Source of the DNA: Candidatus Poribacteria bacterium | Lineage (GTDB): Bacteria > Poribacteria > WGA-4E > WGA-3G | Assembly (NCBI GenBank): GCA_026702755.1 | Contig: JAPPBX010000046.1 | Coordinates: 1-39,347, forward strand | Direction of reading: 5' to 3' | Length of the DNA stretch: 39,347 nucleotides | Shown here: piece after piece, positions 16,483 through 23,889 of the stretch | How the letters are laid out: every line of letters begins with the position of its first letter | Position numbering within the stretch: position 1 is the first letter of the stretch | Program-made: the position numbers and the translations under genes | Notes under the pieces: model-generated | Databases searched by the model: none | The model's input: only the letters and a program-made list of their open reading frames with translations | What the model was told of the DNA's origin: nothing

Positions 16483-16890
16483 CTAACAGATGGTCACGGT
16501 AGGCTTGGTATTTACTTGCCACGTATATAGCAATTCTTTGGAACCAGCAAGAAAAGAAATGCAGCCCAATGATGTCCTGTACCATTGTCTGTACCCACAC
16601 TCGCTATTACGCCAACCATAGTAACAATCCCGAGAGGAACTCTTTCCACCACATTTAGGATGTGATCCGCCATAGTCTCTGTAGCTCCCGGTATCATTTC
16701 TCTTACAGCCAGTAGATGGGCATCTGTGAGCATCGGGAACCATTGTCTGGCAGGTCCCAGCACCTTGTGTTGCGAGCATTTCTATTTCGCTAAGGGCTTG
16801 GAACGTGGTTTCGGTGTTGGACTCCACTTGTAGCAGAGTCAGTCCTGCTATGAGCGTGAGCAGGAGTATTGCGAAAACTGTTAATTTCAT
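16483..16890 (-). CDS. Secreted eight-cysteine peptide with double-glycine-type leader
   Basis: The 135-residue product starts with a hydrophobic signal/anchor (residues 3-21), then a short linker and the motif L33-S34-E-I-E37-M38-L-A-T-Q-G43-A44. This matches the L(-12) S(-11) E(-8) L/M(-7) G(-2) G/A(-1) pattern of leaders cut by C39 peptidases. The remainder is Gly/Ser/Cys-rich with Cys at 47, 57, 62, 80, 89, 98, 110 and 135, enough for four disulfides. The leader also resembles the L-S-x-x-N-V-E-A-L-A motif of Bacteroidetes NVEALA peptides. GGAG is 9 nt before the ATG. The gene follows the C39 peptidase-DUF1573 gene by 81 bp on the same strand. I infer a matured secreted peptide (bacteriocin-, signal- or structural-type); the actual role is unknown. 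Confidence 0.7.
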   Translation of the reverse strand: MKLTVFAILLLTLIAGLTLLQVESNTETTFQALSEIEMLATQGAGTCQTMVPDAHRCPSTGCKRNDTGSYRDYGGSHPKCGGKSSSRDCYYGWRNSECGYRQWYRTSLGCISFLAGSKELLYTWQVNTKPTVTIC

Positions 16891-16971
16891 AACAAGATTC
16901 TCCTTTACTGAGCATTACACTCGGACGTTTTTCTTGTTTTTTTGCACACTGAACTGTGTACAAAAACCTTT

Positions 16972-18402
16972 CTATTTAACAACAATACCGAACACTGGCA
17001 CTTTAATAAGGCGATTTTTCGGGTGGTTTGTGTGTATCCGCACCTCGCCTTTTAGGATGCCTGTCGGTAGCCGCGGTGGCAACGTTAGCTGCAACTCATA
17101 ATGATTTTCGTCTATGAGTGAGTGCGCCTGAACGGTGCCGACATCGGTTTCTACCTTTTCAATCTGGATGTTGGTATCGCTCTGGTTACGAAGTACCACC
17201 GCTTTTGTATTTCCTTCGGCAGCTTTGATGCGTCCGAAGAAAAATCGGTTGGGGGTCAGTGTATATCGCTGGTTTACTTTCCCTGAAATTGGTAAGATAA
17301 GTGTCTTTGTTTCTCCGCTATCTTCAACGTAATGCACGGTGAGGGTTTCGTTAATCATTACGTCTCTCGGCAGCTGTTCCTTTTCAAAATAGAGTTCTAT
17401 GTTTGCCCTGCGCCACGGAGGAATGATGGTGTTGCTGCGGAGAACAGGCTGAATCCATTTCTGTGAACCCTCAATTCTCTGAATCTTCACCGCGATCTCG
17501 TTGAGGTTTTGGAGATCAACAATTTTTTTGAGAGTGGAAGTACCCGTCCCACTGAGCGATAGAGTTTCAGGAGTAAAGACGAGGGAAAATTCGCGAATGA
17601 GCCCCAAAGAGATAAAGATGTAAGGGCGTTTGGGGGTATCTGTCTGAATCTGAATTGTGGTGAAAAGAGAACGGTTCATGGCTTGCGCGTCCCAGTTGAC
17701 ATCTAAAGTGGTAATACCGCCCGCTGGAATAACGTCTGTCTGTCGTTTGGCGACGGCACAGTTGCAATCGGCAGCGATGTTGAGGATTTTTAGAGGGGCA
17801 TTGCTACGGTTTTGGAGCTGTACTGATATCTGGTATTCTCCTGCTTTCCCCTTTCCGAAGTCGTGTAGCATGGGGGTAGCAGATAAAGCGGAGTGCCATC
17901 GCCGTTGCTGCTTTTGTGAGAGGGTGAGGGTTTTACCAGTCCAGAACTCCAGGAAGCGATCGCGTGAGACAACAGTGGCTGTATTATATAAGGTGTTGTG
18001 GGGCGTGTCAAAGAGGCGCACCCATTTGGGAGTGGCGTGCTCAACGACGACAAAGTGCCCGACAGCACCATCAGCAGCCGATGGGTCCTTAGCAAATGTG
18101 GTTTTGAGATGGGCGATGACAGGGGTGTCAAATGTCTGCATTTGTGTGTATGTCAGTTTTACGCCTTGCAACTCAAGCCCTATTTCTTTGGCACAATCAA
18201 TGAGTTCTGCAAAACTCGCCACGCGATTGCCTTCCTGTTTTTCTTTGAGGACAGTGTCAGTTTTATCAAGGGATACCTCAATACCCAAGATTGTGGCGAG
18301 GTGGTAGAGGCTGGTAGCACCACAAGCATGCTTTTCGTCTACGGCGAAAGACAGTTGTAGCGTAAACAAGGCGATAAGTAAGATGCTGACAAAAAGTTTC
18401 AT
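16972..18402 (-). CDS. Exported C39-type cysteine peptidase fused to DUF1573/ASH-like domains
   Basis: The 476-residue protein has a signal peptide (residues 1-20). A papain-like C39 domain follows (about 21-170) with Cys27 in HACGATSLYHLATILG, His116 in VGHFVVVEH and Asp132 in RLFDTPHN. The oxyanion Gln, normally five residues before the Cys, is Asp22, right at the signal cleavage point. The rest has three immunoglobulin-like repeats. The first is a good DUF1573 match (FGKGKAGEYQISVQLQN, ILNIAADCNCAVAKRQ, VIPAGGITTLDVNWD); two ASH-like repeats follow (about 275-375 and 380-476). Unlike bacteriocin transporters it has no ABC or membrane domains. The start overlaps the GspC-like gene (ATGA). 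The adjacent double-glycine-leader peptide is the likely substrate. The Gln loss could mean altered or absent catalysis. Confidence 0.75.
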   Translation of the reverse strand: MKLFVSILLIALFTLQLSFAVDEKHACGATSLYHLATILGIEVSLDKTDTVLKEKQEGNRVASFAELIDCAKEIGLELQGVKLTYTQMQTFDTPVIAHLKTTFAKDPSAADGAVGHFVVVEHATPKWVRLFDTPHNTLYNTATVVSRDRFLEFWTGKTLTLSQKQQRRWHSALSATPMLHDFGKGKAGEYQISVQLQNRSNAPLKILNIAADCNCAVAKRQTDVIPAGGITTLDVNWDAQAMNRSLFTTIQIQTDTPKRPYIFISLGLIREFSLVFTPETLSLSGTGTSTLKKIVDLQNLNEIAVKIQRIEGSQKWIQPVLRSNTIIPPWRRANIELYFEKEQLPRDVMINETLTVHYVEDSGETKTLILPISGKVNQRYTLTPNRFFFGRIKAAEGNTKAVVLRNQSDTNIQIEKVETDVGTVQAHSLIDENHYELQLTLPPRLPTGILKGEVRIHTNHPKNRLIKVPVFGIVVK

Positions 18403-18989
18403 GATTTCACCTCTGTTTCGGGGTTCTTCGGACCACCACCAAAAGGTGATGGTGAAAGATTAATATATTTCTGTTCACCGTCTTTACCGATGTAACTCAC
18501 CTTACGTGCCTCAATACGTGTAATCGTGAATTCTTCTAAGAATGTGTCGCCTGTTTTAACGATGAGCCTTCGGTATTTTGGGTGGTTACTTTGCAAAACG
18601 GCGGTATTCTTCGCAGAATCCGCATATACCATTGTTCCGACGAGTTCAAGTTTAAGTGTCCATTCGTATTTGCGATAGCCAAGCGGACGGAAGAGATTAT
18701 TGTTTACGATGGTCTGGCAATAAGGCGGCAGTTTCACAAAAGTGCGGCGGGGCATCCTTCGGATTACTTTGCGCTTCGGTGCGGGTTTGTTGAGCTTTTG
18801 ATAAAGCTGCTGCCGCAGCCGTTCTTGAAGATACGGATCTGCCTTGAGTTCTATAAGCGTGGCACCCTCTTTTTCGAGCAATTCTTGTATTAATTTTGGC
18901 GGTGTCTCATCGCTATTTCCAAAGGTCGCACCACTGATGGAAATTCCCAAAGCACACAGAAAACTGAGGATTCTTAAAAATAGATTCAT
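18399..18989 (-). CDS. GspC/PulC-like exported protein
   Basis: The 196-residue protein has a signal peptide (about residues 1-22, SGA region) and a coiled, charged N-terminal part (IQELLEKEGATLIELKADPYLQERL). A C-terminal domain follows: IVNNNLFRPLGYRKYEWTLK, LELVGTMVYADSAKNTAVLQ, VKTGDTFLEEFTITRIEARKVSYI. This order (N-x-L-F-R-P-L-G, then LVGT and A-x-L, then the G-D-x-F ... I-x-x-I-x-x-x-x-V pattern) is that of the homology region of type II secretion protein GspC/PulC, without its PDZ domain. No other secretion gene is in the window. It overlaps both neighbours by 4 bp (ATGA at each end), so it is stoichiometrically coupled to the cytochrome fusion and the C39 protein. I take it as a scaffold or interaction protein. 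Confidence 0.7.
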   Translation of the reverse strand: MNLFLRILSFLCALGISISGATFGNSDETPPKLIQELLEKEGATLIELKADPYLQERLRQQLYQKLNKPAPKRKVIRRMPRRTFVKLPPYCQTIVNNNLFRPLGYRKYEWTLKLELVGTMVYADSAKNTAVLQSNHPKYRRLIVKTGDTFLEEFTITRIEARKVSYIGKDGEQKYINLSPSPFGGGPKNPETEVKS

Positions 18990-20377
18990 CGGTGCTTCTC
19001 CAGTGTATGGACAATTTTTGGGAAATACACGTTTAAGTCAAACTTCGGACTATTCTCCACAGTATGGCAGACAAGACACGTTGTCTCTGTCACTTTACCA
19101 TAACCTATGTCAGTTACCTTTGAAACCTCGTTTTGTTGTTGTTTTACATGTGTACTGCCAGCACCGTGGCAATTTTCACATCCTACGTCAAGGTGATTTG
19201 GTGTTTCTTCAACGGAAAGAAAACCGGTGGAGAACCCAAACCCGACGGTATGACAAGTTAGACAATCCGGATCGGTTTCATGTCCTGCGACCTCCAAGGT
19301 ATGATATGCGTGTGCATGTTTGGTTGCCTTCCACGATGTCCACTCAGTTATATGACACGTTTTGCAAGTGGCAGTCCCGACAAACTGTGGACCTGTTTTC
19401 TGTTGTGTCCGAGGCACTGACGCTGCGGAATTTTCATCCGTTATCATTTGTTGATACAGTGCTAATAAGTCTATCATCCGCTGCGAATCAGGAATCTGTT
19501 CGTCTAACAGATGCTGTTGTGAGTCCTTAACAACTGGATGTCCGGTGATGTCCGAATGAACCTTCACACTATAGATAGATTTTCCTTTAGTCCCTGTGTT
19601 CACGAACTGATGATCAGATGCTGACAACGGTAACCCCTCGGTGTTGTCATTGCTGACTACTATAATACTTAACCTCGGCAAATTGTTTCGCAGTTTTGAT
19701 GCCTCAATGGACGTTCCATTAAAAAGACAGACAATAATGTCAGCATTCTCAGTTAGTTCGGGTATTAGAGTATCCAAAATAGTGGTGGGCTCCAGAATCC
19801 GCAAATCGGTGTTCTTAGCATAGACTGCGTAACTTGGCGAAATAAGCCCAACAATGGCGATTTCAACGGCATCATCTGGCAATTGCACTGTGTGCAAAAG
19901 GTAAGGTATAAACGCCGGAGAAGTTCCTTGATAAAGGTTCGCACTTATTAACGGAAGTCGGTTCCGTTCTGAAAGAGCAGTGAGCTGCGCTGTGCCGAGT
20001 TCGAGATCACGCTCTCCGATATTATAGGCGACGTATCCCATATCTGCTAAAGCGAAAAAACCTATGTCTGCTTTGATTTCAGATTGTGGTAAGGCATCTT
20101 GTATTAGATTACCATTGGCAATAGGCACGATTGTGTTTCCATGCGCGCGAAGCTGCTGTAGAAAACTATCTCGCCTCGCGATACCTCCAAGTTGTCCTTC
20201 AGCACATCCACACGGTTCAAGGTAGCCTAATTCCTGACCGCTGATCACCAAGGTAAAGTCAGGAGGAGGTTCTGTTGTTGCTGGACGCATTGATGTTGAA
20301 CTCAGTGCCAACAGCGAGAAATATCCAATCACGGCAAAAATCGGTAAAATAAAGAATACTTTTTTCAACAAGGTCAC
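18986..20377 (-). CDS. 5'-nucleotidase-like domain fused to tetrahaem cytochrome c554-like domain
   Basis: The 463-residue exported protein has an N-terminal membrane anchor (about residues 5-25). A UshA/5'-nucleotidase-like segment follows (about 40-275; SGQELGYLEPCGCAEGQLGGIARR, GYVAYNIGERDLELG, ANLYQG), in which several metal-binding positions of the family appear to be missing. The C-terminal quarter binds c-type haem through four CxxCH sites: 338-342 (CKTCH), 372-376 (CLTCH), 400-404 (CENCH) and 434-438 (CLVCH), with extra His residues for axial ligation (KHAHAYH). This resembles cytochrome c554/multihaem families and should act in periplasmic electron transfer. It is the first gene of the leftward cluster, downstream of a three-palindrome site. 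The GTG at 20377 overlaps an AGGTGA; a TTG at 20368 has 5-nt spacing and may be the true start. Confidence 0.85.
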   Translation of the reverse strand: MTLLKKVFFILPIFAVIGYFSLLALSSTSMRPATTEPPPDFTLVISGQELGYLEPCGCAEGQLGGIARRDSFLQQLRAHGNTIVPIANGNLIQDALPQSEIKADIGFFALADMGYVAYNIGERDLELGTAQLTALSERNRLPLISANLYQGTSPAFIPYLLHTVQLPDDAVEIAIVGLISPSYAVYAKNTDLRILEPTTILDTLIPELTENADIIVCLFNGTSIEASKLRNNLPRLSIIVVSNDNTEGLPLSASDHQFVNTGTKGKSIYSVKVHSDITGHPVVKDSQQHLLDEQIPDSQRMIDLLALYQQMITDENSAASVPRTQQKTGPQFVGTATCKTCHITEWTSWKATKHAHAYHTLEVAGHETDPDCLTCHTVGFGFSTGFLSVEETPNHLDVGCENCHGAGSTHVKQQQNEVSKVTDIGYGKVTETTCLVCHTVENSPKFDLNVYFPKIVHTLEKHR

Positions 20378-20499
20378 CTCACACCCTATTTTAATCTATT
20401 TCAATTTCGCATTAGGCGTTCCATAATTAACCCATAGCTAGCAAGTTTCGTGCCAATGTGAGAAACCGCACTGTTACGGGATAGAGCCGTTTTACAATA

Positions 20500-20555
20500 G
20501 GGTAAAATTTACCGAATAGGGTAATTTTTACCTGTAGAATTGGGTAAAATTTACC
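20500..20555. promoter_or_regulatory. Three tandem GGTAA-N3-TTACC palindromes upstream of the cytochrome/C39 cluster
   Basis: GGGTAAAATTTACC (20500-20513), GGGTAATTTTTACC (20519-20532) and GGGTAAAATTTACC (20542-20555) are near-identical inverted repeats with start-to-start spacing of 19 and 23 bp. They lie 120-180 bp upstream of the start at 20377, in a gap where only the leftward cluster begins. The arrangement looks like a cooperative operator for a dimeric regulator. The regulator is not identifiable here. Confidence 0.65.
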
Positions 20556-20609
20556 GATCGGTGTGTGAAGTTACAAGAGGGCTGAATTCGGTTGGTAAGA
20601 AGATTTCTA

Positions 20610-20661
20610 TATATTCTTAATGTTGAAAAATCAAGTATATTCTTAATGTTGAAAGATCAAG
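20610..20661. repeat. 26-bp tandem duplication at the 3' end of the phosphodiester glycosidase gene
   Basis: Two copies (20610-20635 and 20636-20661) of a 26-bp unit beginning TATATTCTTAATGTTGAAA differ at one base. The second copy contains the last codons and stop of the gene ending at 20643; the first is downstream non-coding sequence. This indicates recent slippage or unequal recombination. Confidence 0.7.
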
Positions 20662-22043
20662 ATCGCATCTGAAATTGCGCGTCCTTGTTGTCTCGGCATC
20701 GGACGAACCCGACGATTCCCACGAGCAGACCTCGTATTCCGCCCTGCTCGCACCTTTTCTGGTGTTGGTCTGCCACGTGAAACCCGTTGCGGTTGATCTC
20801 CTTCTGGTTTCGGTTTGCCACGCGAGATCTGTTGTGCTTTATCCCCAGGACGAGGCTTGGTGGAGTCCTCCTGCTTGACACTCACGATCTCGTCCCGAAT
20901 TACTAACATTGATGAACCACCGCCATCAAGATTAAGCGCATCCGTTGCACCCCATTCCAGAAAGAGTTCGGCAAGCCGCGGTAGCATAACACCGCGTCGA
21001 ACACCTGCTCCTGCTGCCGTTATTGTCACGAAAAGGAGCGTGCCATCTGCCTTTTTACCGACTGCCGTGCGCGGGTGCCAAAAACTGTGAAAGGCTTGGT
21101 CAAACCCTTCACGCTCGTAGGATGCCGTTGAAGGCGCGAACCCATCCTGCAATAGCAACGGACCGCCGCCGATAATATGTGTAAAACTTGCCCATAAATC
21201 GCTGTCCCCAACGCGTTCAGGGATGATTGTCTCACGAATCTGAACTGAATCACCTTCTGCTGTATGTGATAAGAGTTCACCGCGCTTCCTACCGCTTGCA
21301 GAGAGGACATAACCATCTGCAGGGATACGCGAACTGCCCTGTCTATTGTTTATGCCGGTCACTTCATCATTTCTCACAACGACTTCTGCGCCATCCGGCA
21401 TTGTCAAGGTCACTACGTGAAAATGCGGACGATAAATGACTAATTCATTTCTGCCACGGTTTCGATTCATGCCGTCAATTGGCAATGTGTTTCCATCCGG
21501 TAAGACGAGTTCCTGTCGTAGAGCAATCCTGTCAATGTACGCTTCGATTTTTCCGTCAATAGTTCGGAGTCCGATCACTGCTCTGCCTTGTTCCGGTTCG
21601 CTGACCCATTCTCCATCAATTTTCAGCGCGCCGACAGACTCTCCACGGAACGTGCCTGACATCTCAAAGAAACCACCATTTATCGCTGCGAGTGCCTTGT
21701 GTCGCCGCGCAAGCGATACCAACGATTCTGTGCCGATACCCGCACTCAACGCTCGGTATGGACGGATGTCTACCGCGTCTGGTGATACGGCAAGAATATT
21801 CGTCAGCACACCGTTGTCTTGTATCTGTCGGTGTACAATTCCTCGCGCAACGGATTTTGTCACATCCGTCCGTTCGGGATCCGCAAAAGAACGGAAATAA
21901 TCGGTTATTTTGCTGAACTGGACTGTCTGTCCCAACCGAATACCGATACCGAAGATCAGCAGAAAACCAATTATTGTCCATGTGCGCGGATAGCGTCTGA
22001 TGAAACGGAAGCATCGCCGTCCTAAGTAAGTAATATCAAACAT
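20643..22043 (-). CDS. Phosphodiester glycosidase (NAGPA-like) family protein
   Basis: The 466-residue protein has an N-terminal membrane anchor (about residues 20-40). A PF09992-type domain follows, related to the catalytic domain of N-acetylglucosamine-1-phosphodiester alpha-N-acetylglucosaminidase. Characteristic phrases are LAAINGGFFEMSGTFRGESVGALKIDGEW, GRAVIGL, ASFTHIIGGGPLLLQDG, FWHPRTAVGKKADGTLLFVT and WGATDALNLDGGGSSMLVI. The last 80 residues are a Pro/Arg/Lys-rich low-complexity tail with repeats of the form Q-x-I/V-S-R-G-K/R-P-x-P-E, an unusual extension for the family. It probably acts in the periplasm on a glycan or teichoic-like phosphodiester. The ATG at 22043 has no strong ribosome site. 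The gene stands alone, and its 3' end carries the 26-bp duplication. Confidence 0.88.
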   Translation of the reverse strand: MFDITYLGRRCFRFIRRYPRTWTIIGFLLIFGIGIRLGQTVQFSKITDYFRSFADPERTDVTKSVARGIVHRQIQDNGVLTNILAVSPDAVDIRPYRALSAGIGTESLVSLARRHKALAAINGGFFEMSGTFRGESVGALKIDGEWVSEPEQGRAVIGLRTIDGKIEAYIDRIALRQELVLPDGNTLPIDGMNRNRGRNELVIYRPHFHVVTLTMPDGAEVVVRNDEVTGINNRQGSSRIPADGYVLSASGRKRGELLSHTAEGDSVQIRETIIPERVGDSDLWASFTHIIGGGPLLLQDGFAPSTASYEREGFDQAFHSFWHPRTAVGKKADGTLLFVTITAAGAGVRRGVMLPRLAELFLEWGATDALNLDGGGSSMLVIRDEIVSVKQEDSTKPRPGDKAQQISRGKPKPEGDQPQRVSRGRPTPEKVRAGRNTRSARGNRRVRPMPRQQGRAISDAILIFQH

Positions 22044-22255
22044 CTTTTTAACTATTGGGTTTCTGAGCTGCCCTCCGCTACGCTTACGGGCAGGTTTTTG
22101 ATTAATTTGAAATGGAGTTAGAGAATTTGCCCTTTTTTACTTATAGTTCCGGACAATTATATCCCAACCATTCTCAAAAGTTTCAAAACCCATAGCACGT
22201 AACGAAGTGGAGTGCGGATTTAAGGAACGCACGCTAAAGTCTAAACGCACGAAGT

Positions 22256-23659
22256 TTAACCGCAAGGTAAATTAAAAATCCGTTTCTCCCATTCATCGCA
22301 TGTCGCGTGGGTACGCCGTACGGAGGCACCGATATAATTCGTTGGATCGCGTAGTGCTTCGCGCTGCGGTTCTGTCAACTTGTCGAGGAATGGACGGAAC
22401 GTCTCATCTTCCCACAGCAACGTTGTCAGACTCTTTCCGGTTTGATGTACTTGTCCGATTAACTTCCGAGTATGATCATAGGCATCGGGAAATCCGTAAT
22501 ACGCCATCAGTAAGTAGATAGGCTCTGCAATCGTATCCTCTGCGCTCAACGCGAGGTTGCGCTGCATGTTATCCGCCTTCACATCCATCTCCTCCAATGC
22601 GCGCCGAAGCCGATAGATCGAATAATCGAACGCCGTGAACAGTTCCGTCAGGAAACGGCTTGATGCCGAATTCGTCAGATCGCGTTGATGTTCTAAAATG
22701 CTGTCCATGAAAACAGTCTGCATACGTGGCACGAACGCCTTCCACAGGCTTTTGATATTCTCATACGTCTCTGGGTTCACTTTGTGGGGCATTGTCGATG
22801 AACCGACCAGTTGCGGATTGTATTTCCTGCCGACCTCTGCGATTTCGGTGCGGTAGAGGTGGCGCATATCGTCTGCGAAGTTCGCAAGCACGGTGTACGC
22901 CGCCGTAATCTGATATGCCAGATCAGAGATGAATTCCGGTTCTACACACTGTGTTGACGTGTGCGTATCGGACGGCTTCAAACCGAGCAGTTCGAGAAAA
23001 TCCGCCTCAATCTGTTCGGGGTGTTCGTGAATCAGCGTAAGTCCATTGAATGCGCCGACTGCCCCTGAGAATTGCCCACGGAGGTTTTGCCCTGCTTTAT
23101 GAATCTCTTCTATTCGGGTGCCGAGACGACTGATGTAAAGTGCCAGTGAATAGCCAAAGGTTGTCGGTTCTGCGTGTTGACCGTGTGTCCTGCCGATTTG
23201 TACCGTGTCCGCATGCTCGCGCGCCATTGCAATGAGTTGCTGCTCCAAAGCAACCAGATCGGGAATAATGACGTTTTCTGTGAGTGCTTTGAACCGTAAA
23301 GCGGTGGCGGTATCCAGAATGTCCGCAGAAGTGGCGAACAGATGGACATACGGGCGTGCTTCGGGACTAATCTTTCGCCGAATTACATTGACGAGCGAAC
23401 GGATGTTATGTCGAATGCGAGACTGTTCTTCGTAGACCTCTTCCGCTGTTACGAGGTCCACCGCTGCTTCCACCTCATCGGCGATAGCAGAATCGCAGAC
23501 ACCGTAGTTTGCCAAGGTGCGTACCAGTGCCGCCTCCACCTTTGCCTGGGACGTGACGTAACCTGCCTCAGAGACATAGGGCAGCAACCGTTTCATAAAG
23601 TCTGGATCACTGCCGTAGTATCTAAAGTCCAGTGGACTGACGGCTTCGTAAAGTTCCAT
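22256..23659 (-). CDS. purB: Adenylosuccinate lyase
   Basis: The 467-residue enzyme belongs to the fumarase/aspartase superfamily. It should cleave SAICAR and adenylosuccinate, releasing fumarate, in purine synthesis. Landmarks include IRHNIRSLVNVIRRK, YVHLFATSADILDTATALRF, IGRTHGQHAEPTTFGY (His of the substrate site) and the flexible signature loop GSSTMPHKVNPETYEN with its catalytic Ser. The length fits the family. GGAGAAG lies about 8 nt before the ATG at 23659. It is read leftward with no purine genes beside it. The 212-bp gap after it (22044-22255) holds no gene; it has an imperfect CTGCCC/GGGCAG inverted repeat at 22068-22093. The superfamily also contains argininosuccinate lyase, but this signature and the length favour PurB. 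Confidence 0.9.
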   Translation of the reverse strand: MELYEAVSPLDFRYYGSDPDFMKRLLPYVSEAGYVTSQAKVEAALVRTLANYGVCDSAIADEVEAAVDLVTAEEVYEEQSRIRHNIRSLVNVIRRKISPEARPYVHLFATSADILDTATALRFKALTENVIIPDLVALEQQLIAMAREHADTVQIGRTHGQHAEPTTFGYSLALYISRLGTRIEEIHKAGQNLRGQFSGAVGAFNGLTLIHEHPEQIEADFLELLGLKPSDTHTSTQCVEPEFISDLAYQITAAYTVLANFADDMRHLYRTEIAEVGRKYNPQLVGSSTMPHKVNPETYENIKSLWKAFVPRMQTVFMDSILEHQRDLTNSASSRFLTELFTAFDYSIYRLRRALEEMDVKADNMQRNLALSAEDTIAEPIYLLMAYYGFPDAYDHTRKLIGQVHQTGKSLTTLLWEDETFRPFLDKLTEPQREALRDPTNYIGASVRRTHATCDEWEKRIFNLPCG

Positions 23660-23889
23660 AAAATATCTTCTCCGTTAGAGTGGAGAGAGCTCCACTCCTT
23701 CATCTTGTTTTGTTTTCAATTATATATGTCATTTAGCGGAATGTAAAGCGTTTTGTTTTCTTGTAGTGGTGGTCTCCGAATTTCTGCTTTATGATGGTAA
23801 ACATTTAAGTCGAACTCACGTTGAATTACATACTTGATTGGATTCAAACTGCGCACCTCCTTCATAGTAGACTTTTAAAGGGGACACGA

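Noticed and set aside
18844-19530. 228-codon plus-strand frame
   Set aside because: Antisense to the GspC-like gene and the haem-binding end of the cytochrome fusion; not protein-like.
20490-20560. CRISPR-like repeats
   Set aside because: Units are 14 bp with 5-9 bp between them, far too short for repeat-spacer structure; better read as operators.
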